A stretch of DNA of 64,000 bases, taken from positions 21,836-85,835 of the forward strand of contig JAJRSC010000015.1 in assembly GCA_024278985.1 (NCBI GenBank), given 5' to 3'. The notes beneath the pieces were generated by a model. The model was not told where the DNA came from, searched no databases, and was given only the letters and a program-made list of their open reading frames with translations. This stretch comes from an archaeon (GTDB taxonomy: Archaea > AGJL01 > Methanococci > Methanococcales > Methanocaldococcaceae). This document shows positions 60,273-64,000 of this stretch, one piece after another. The position numbers and the translations under genes are program-made. Positions within the stretch are counted from its first letter, which is position 1. The number at the start of each line of letters is the position of its first letter.

Positions 60273-60421
60273 TTTTTCACCAAGTAATTTCTAATATATT
60301 TTATCTTTTATTTTAATATTTATAGATTGTTGAGATTTTTGGGGATTATAAAAAGATAATAATTATTAATCTTAATAATATAAGAGACATAAAAATTAAT
60401 ATCTTTTAAATTATTTTTTCT

Positions 60422-60438
60422 GTTCATAATTTATGAAC
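60422..60438. promoter_or_regulatory. 17-base perfect palindrome in the hcp divergent promoter
   Basis: GTTCATAA, a central T, then TTATGAAC: two perfect 8-base arms. Lies between hcp (minus) and the metallophosphoesterase (plus), about 35 bases upstream of the latter's TATA (around 60472-60480). It has GC positions, so chance is less likely than for the AT-only palindrome at 15394. Operator candidate for a stress-responsive regulator. Confidence 0.45.
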
Positions 60439-60530
60439 TTTTTTGTACATAATAGAAAATTATTTATAATATTTATGTATATAATATTCCAATGTACAAT
60501 ACTAAATAATAGAAATAAAGGTGATAAAAA

Positions 60531-62594
60531 ATGAATAAGAAATCTATATTATTTTTATTCTGTTTTTTAATGGTATCTTTTACATCTATTTATGCTAATG
60601 ACTATGGAAATATATTTTTTATACAATTAGCAGATATTCATTTATGTAATGATAGTGAAGTAGAGAAAGTATTTGGAGGAAAAATACCTCCTGTAAGTAC
60701 TGTGAAAAAAGTAATAAATGAAGTTTTAGCATACCATCCAGATGTTGTTGTGCAAACAGGAGATATTGTAGCATTGGCAGATCGTTATGACCTTGATACA
60801 GATGAAAGATGGTATAAATTAGTAAATAGTACAATATATACTCCAATTACATCACATGGAATACCATTCCTATATGCTCCTGGAAATCATGATCCAGCAG
60901 GATATAGACTAAGTGATATAAATACCTCAGATCCAAGATATTATAATGGATTAATATTTAAATATATAGATAAAGGAAAAAATAAAACGTATTATTCATA
61001 TGATGTAGGAAATTATCACTTTATAATGCTTGATCCTAAAGAAACTAAAGAGAGTGGTTATAGATCAGTAATTCTACCTGAAGAACAAAAAGAATGGTTA
61101 ATAAACGATTTACAAAAAAATAAAGATAAATTTATAATAATTGCATATCACCAACCATTAGGTTCATGGTATATTAATGATTCTGATGAATTTATTAAAT
61201 TAATTTCTCCATACAAAGGACATATACTATTAATAGCTGGACACACTCACGACAATAGACTTATATACAGAGATGGAATTCCTGAATATCAAGGAGGGGC
61301 AGTATGTGGTGATTGGTGGCAGACTGGAAAGACACCTGATGGATATCCAATGGGTTATGTGATATATTATATAACCAATGGAACAGTACATAGATTCTAT
61401 AAAGGAATTGGTTTAACTAAACAAATAAATATATTAAAGCCAAGGGAGGTAGTATTAAACGAAACTACACCAATAGAATTAAATGTATATTGGCAAAATA
61501 AAACAATAATAAATATTACATATTTAATCGATAATAATAAATCATTCCCATTAAACTTTACATTAATAAATACTTCACATAATATTTGGTGGTATCATGC
61601 TGTAGGGTATATTCATCCAATATTAGATAACAAAACACATAATATTACAATAATCGTTAAGTCAAAAGATGGAGACACATTTAATATATCAACAGTATAT
61701 ATATTTTCAAATAATAAAATATTTCCAATTAGTGAAATAATTAATGATACTAACTTTAAAAAATATTATGGTAGATTCGTAACTATAAATGGAACAGTAA
61801 CTAACGTAGCATATTACGGAAACTTATTAACTATTAAAGATAATAGTGGAGAAATTAAGGTATGGGCTGGAGATTGTCATCATAAAGAATTTAAGATCGG
61901 AGATAAAATAATTCTAAGAGGGGAAGTTTCCCAATTTAAAGGTACTAAAGAGTTGAAACTCATAAGTGACAATGATGCAATAATATATGGTCATGAAAAT
62001 ATAACAAAAGAGTTAATCAAAATTGATAAAATTAAGGAGATTTACTCAAACTATTCAAAACTTGAAGGAAAGTATATTGAAGTTCATGGAGTAGTAACAG
62101 CTCTCTTTGATAATGGTAATGAGATATATATTCAAGATTCTACAGCAGGCTTACAAATCTGGGCTGGAGAGATAAAGCACCCTAAAGTTAAAGTAGGGGA
62201 TTACTTAATTGTAAGAGGTATTTTATCAAAATACCACAATATGCCTGAAATAGAGGTTAGTTCAAAAAATGATTTTATCATAAATGGAACAGCTCCGGTT
62301 CCGAAACCAATAGTAATAAACTTAGAAGATATCCCAAAGTATTTAGGTAGTTTAGTAAAAGTAAAAAATGTGAAAGTTATAGAGATCGATAATTCAAAAA
62401 TTATAGTCACTGATGGAAAAATTAATGGAACTATCTGGTGTAAATATTCAGGATTTAATCCCTTGGAAGAAGTTAAAGTTGGAGATGTATTGGATATAGT
62501 TGGAATAGCTAAAAAATACAATACAATATATGAAATTGTTCCAAGAAATGTTTCGGATATAGTAAAACATCCATCAAACACACAATTGAAATAA
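60531..62594 (+). CDS. Secreted metallophosphoesterase with OB-fold repeats
   Basis: 687 residues. Signal peptide (1-22), then a calcineurin-like phosphoesterase domain with ADIHLC, QTGDIVAL, GNHDPAG, YHQPLG and GHTHDN. From about 420 three repeated segments of about 85 residues (each with YYGRFVTINGTV or KLEGKYIEVHGVV type openings) resemble OB-fold nucleic-acid-binding units. The 3' end overlaps the next ORF and one A may be lost near 62564-62567; then a single 836-residue protein would result. Codons with CG are more frequent than nearby. Confidence 0.85.
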   Translation: MNKKSILFLFCFLMVSFTSIYANDYGNIFFIQLADIHLCNDSEVEKVFGGKIPPVSTVKKVINEVLAYHPDVVVQTGDIVALADRYDLDTDERWYKLVNSTIYTPITSHGIPFLYAPGNHDPAGYRLSDINTSDPRYYNGLIFKYIDKGKNKTYYSYDVGNYHFIMLDPKETKESGYRSVILPEEQKEWLINDLQKNKDKFIIIAYHQPLGSWYINDSDEFIKLISPYKGHILLIAGHTHDNRLIYRDGIPEYQGGAVCGDWWQTGKTPDGYPMGYVIYYITNGTVHRFYKGIGLTKQINILKPREVVLNETTPIELNVYWQNKTIINITYLIDNNKSFPLNFTLINTSHNIWWYHAVGYIHPILDNKTHNITIIVKSKDGDTFNISTVYIFSNNKIFPISEIINDTNFKKYYGRFVTINGTVTNVAYYGNLLTIKDNSGEIKVWAGDCHHKEFKIGDKIILRGEVSQFKGTKELKLISDNDAIIYGHENITKELIKIDKIKEIYSNYSKLEGKYIEVHGVVTALFDNGNEIYIQDSTAGLQIWAGEIKHPKVKVGDYLIVRGILSKYHNMPEIEVSSKNDFIINGTAPVPKPIVINLEDIPKYLGSLVKVKNVKVIEIDNSKIIVTDGKINGTIWCKYSGFNPLEEVKVGDVLDIVGIAKKYNTIYEIVPRNVSDIVKHPSNTQLK

Positions 62595-63040
62595 TGTTAA
62601 AACCTGGATGGAACTGTTTGTCTATTCCACATTATGCAAATATATCCTTCTCAGAACAGCCAAAAATAATATTGACATATTACAATAACAGTTGGATTAA
62701 TACAAAGAACTTAACCCCATTGTATGGATACTATATTTATTGTGAAAAAGAAACTATAATGAAAGTTGTATTTACTAAGCCAGAATTATCAACTCCTCCA
62801 AAAAGACCTATAACAAAAGGTTGGAATCTTGTAGGAGTTAATCCTGCTGAAAATGATATACATGGTGTTAGTTTATTCCAGTTTATATTGCCAATTAAGA
62901 ATATATTTATTTATTTAATAAATATGAATGGAAATTGTTATGACATATATAATGGAAAAAACGTTACGTTAAAACCATATAAAGCTTATTGGTTATATGC
63001 TAGTGGATTTGGAGAATTAGCAGGAAGAAATTTATATTAG
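62594..63040 (+). CDS. C-terminal GWN-type surface domain, probably the end of the phosphoesterase gene
   Basis: 148 residues. LKPGWNCLSIPHYAN and KGWNLVGVNPAE are two repeats of a GWN motif found at the ends of secreted archaeal proteins. The frame reads openly upstream of ATG 62594 (TSIKHTIEIMLKPGWN), joining the phosphoesterase frame if one A is restored. So it is likely not a separate gene. No ribosome site precedes ATG 62594. Confidence 0.6.
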   Translation: MLKPGWNCLSIPHYANISFSEQPKIILTYYNNSWINTKNLTPLYGYYIYCEKETIMKVVFTKPELSTPPKRPITKGWNLVGVNPAENDIHGVSLFQFILPIKNIFIYLINMNGNCYDIYNGKNVTLKPYKAYWLYASGFGELAGRNLY

Positions 63041-63096
63041 TCATATATTTTTGTTTTTTAATATTATAGTCTTTAAAATTTTGGAGGAGTGAAAAA

Positions 63097-64000
63097 ATGA
63101 AAAAATGGATATTATTATTTTTAATGATGACACTTAGTTTAAGTTTAGCTATATCGCCACCTTCCTTACCGGCAGTATATTATGGATATATAATTTCCCC
63201 AGAGAATGTTAATGGATATTTAATAGCAAAAATAGATAATAAGACTGTTGAAAAGATAAAAATAATTAATAATACATTTGGAGGGCCATCCTATAAAGAT
63301 AAAAAGTTAATAATATATGATGAAAATTTAATTGGTAAAACAATATATTTCTATATAAACGGAACTATACCTTTAAACCATACTGAAAAATATGAACCTG
63401 GAGTTGTAAAAAAATTAATCTTGTTTTATAATATAAATTGCCAAAAATATAAGAAAAACAATATATATATAACAATACTTAAACCCAAAAATTATAACAT
63501 TAAAATTATTATACCAGTTGTTTCAAACTATTCAGAAAATATACACTATAATATAAATAAATTATCTGAAATTATAAAAGCCACTAAAGAGAATAAGATA
63601 CCTATAAGTAAAATAATGGATTATATTGTTCCCATAGCTTATTATGGTTTTAAAGTGATAGAAAAAAATCAGACACTAAAGGAGAGTATAATAAACAATA
63701 AAAAGATAATCACAACAAACATAACATTAAATATTACAAACACATCAAGTAAAGGGTTTATAACCCTAGCAATGCCAATAGGAAACATTGACAACCTAAC
63801 AATAAAAGTAGATGGTCAAGAGTTAAAAGAATTTGGAAGTGAAGAAGTAAATACTTCCTTAGGATGGTATATCTATGAAAATGGTATTTTGGAAATAACA
63901 TTAGTTAAAGATCCTATCGTAACAATAACATTAGCAACAGAATTACCAGAAGAAACAACTACATACTACTATACTACAGGAACACCACTAGCTTTAAGAA
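63097..64000 (+). CDS. Secreted surface protein, N-terminal part only
   Basis: 301 residues are visible, open to the right edge. Signal peptide at 1-19 (MKKWILLFLMMTLSLSLA), then Asn/Thr-rich, with many N-x-S/T sites and no catalytic motif. Strong ribosome site GGAGGAGTGA before ATG 63097. Follows the phosphoesterase gene by 56 bases; together they look like a surface-protein locus. Confidence 0.7.
   Translation, partial: MKKWILLFLMMTLSLSLAISPPSLPAVYYGYIISPENVNGYLIAKIDNKTVEKIKIINNTFGGPSYKDKKLIIYDENLIGKTIYFYINGTIPLNHTEKYEPGVVKKLILFYNINCQKYKKNNIYITILKPKNYNIKIIIPVVSNYSENIHYNINKLSEIIKATKENKIPISKIMDYIVPIAYYGFKVIEKNQTLKESIINNKKIITTNITLNITNTSSKGFITLAMPIGNIDNLTIKVDGQELKEFGSEEVNTSLGWYIYENGILEITLVKDPIVTITLATELPEETTTYYYTTGTPLALR

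Overview
The window is a piece of chromosome from a hyperthermophilic methanogen close to Methanocaldococcus. It is extremely AT-rich and gene-dense. It carries archaeal information genes (thermosome, histone, PCNA, Rpo4, S17e, S24e, S27ae, L21e, L41e, aCPSF1, proteasome beta) and methanogen genes (CfbC-like NifH homologue, HcgB/HcgC, MptD, SepCysS, CbiT/CbiE, Kor). Protein similarity and small gene clusters match M. jannaschii from memory. No rRNA, tRNA, integrase, transposase or CRISPR array was seen.

Layout: 1-5.8 kb holds fdhD (cut by the window edge), thermosome, a secreted protein, ndk, a TraB-family protein and truD. 5.9-11.7 kb is a plus-strand run: nucleoside kinase, nadA, mptD, a secreted repeat protein, a MinD-like ATPase, hisF. 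11.7-23.3 kb has cbiT, a metallo-beta-lactamase, cfbC-like nifH, membrane proteins, a CBS regulator, cbiE, phoU, trmY, an MJ0158-type PLP protein, hypB and korDAB. 23.4-27.6 kb is an accessory island. 27.8-37.4 kb has guaB, PCNA, ribosomal genes and a nine-gene minus-strand run from a UPF0282 protein through hcgB, hcgC and pus10 to shikimate kinase. 37.5-58.7 kb is mostly housekeeping (aspartate aminotransferase, histone, purQ, proS, psmB, aCPSF1, birA, dapA, alaS, SepCysS). The end has hcp with its cupin and two secreted surface proteins.

The most interesting part is the island. It has three related small hydrophobic peptide genes (two intact, one broken), each followed by a small multi-membrane-segment protein, plus one SpoIIM/DUF95 membrane protein and a HicBA toxin-antitoxin pair. 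The two intact peptides share an almost identical promoter, an almost identical structured 5' leader RNA in which the ribosome binding site is part of a hairpin, and a conserved hydrophobic leader peptide, but have divergent C-terminal cores of 67-71 residues. Small hydrophobic precursors, small membrane partners and a DUF95 protein together resemble circular bacteriocin clusters of Gram-positive bacteria, so I propose an archaeocin-like system under a candidate RNA switch. This is inference.

A second striking point is how many indispensable genes are broken by single changes: one-base losses in A-runs (thermosome, nadA, hisF), GAA-to-TAA stops (thermosome, aCPSF1, alaS), a TGA in traB, and AUA where AUG is expected (nifH-like gene, L41e, a small fragment). 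Sequencing error is the simplest explanation, and the affected genes are annotated over their full span.
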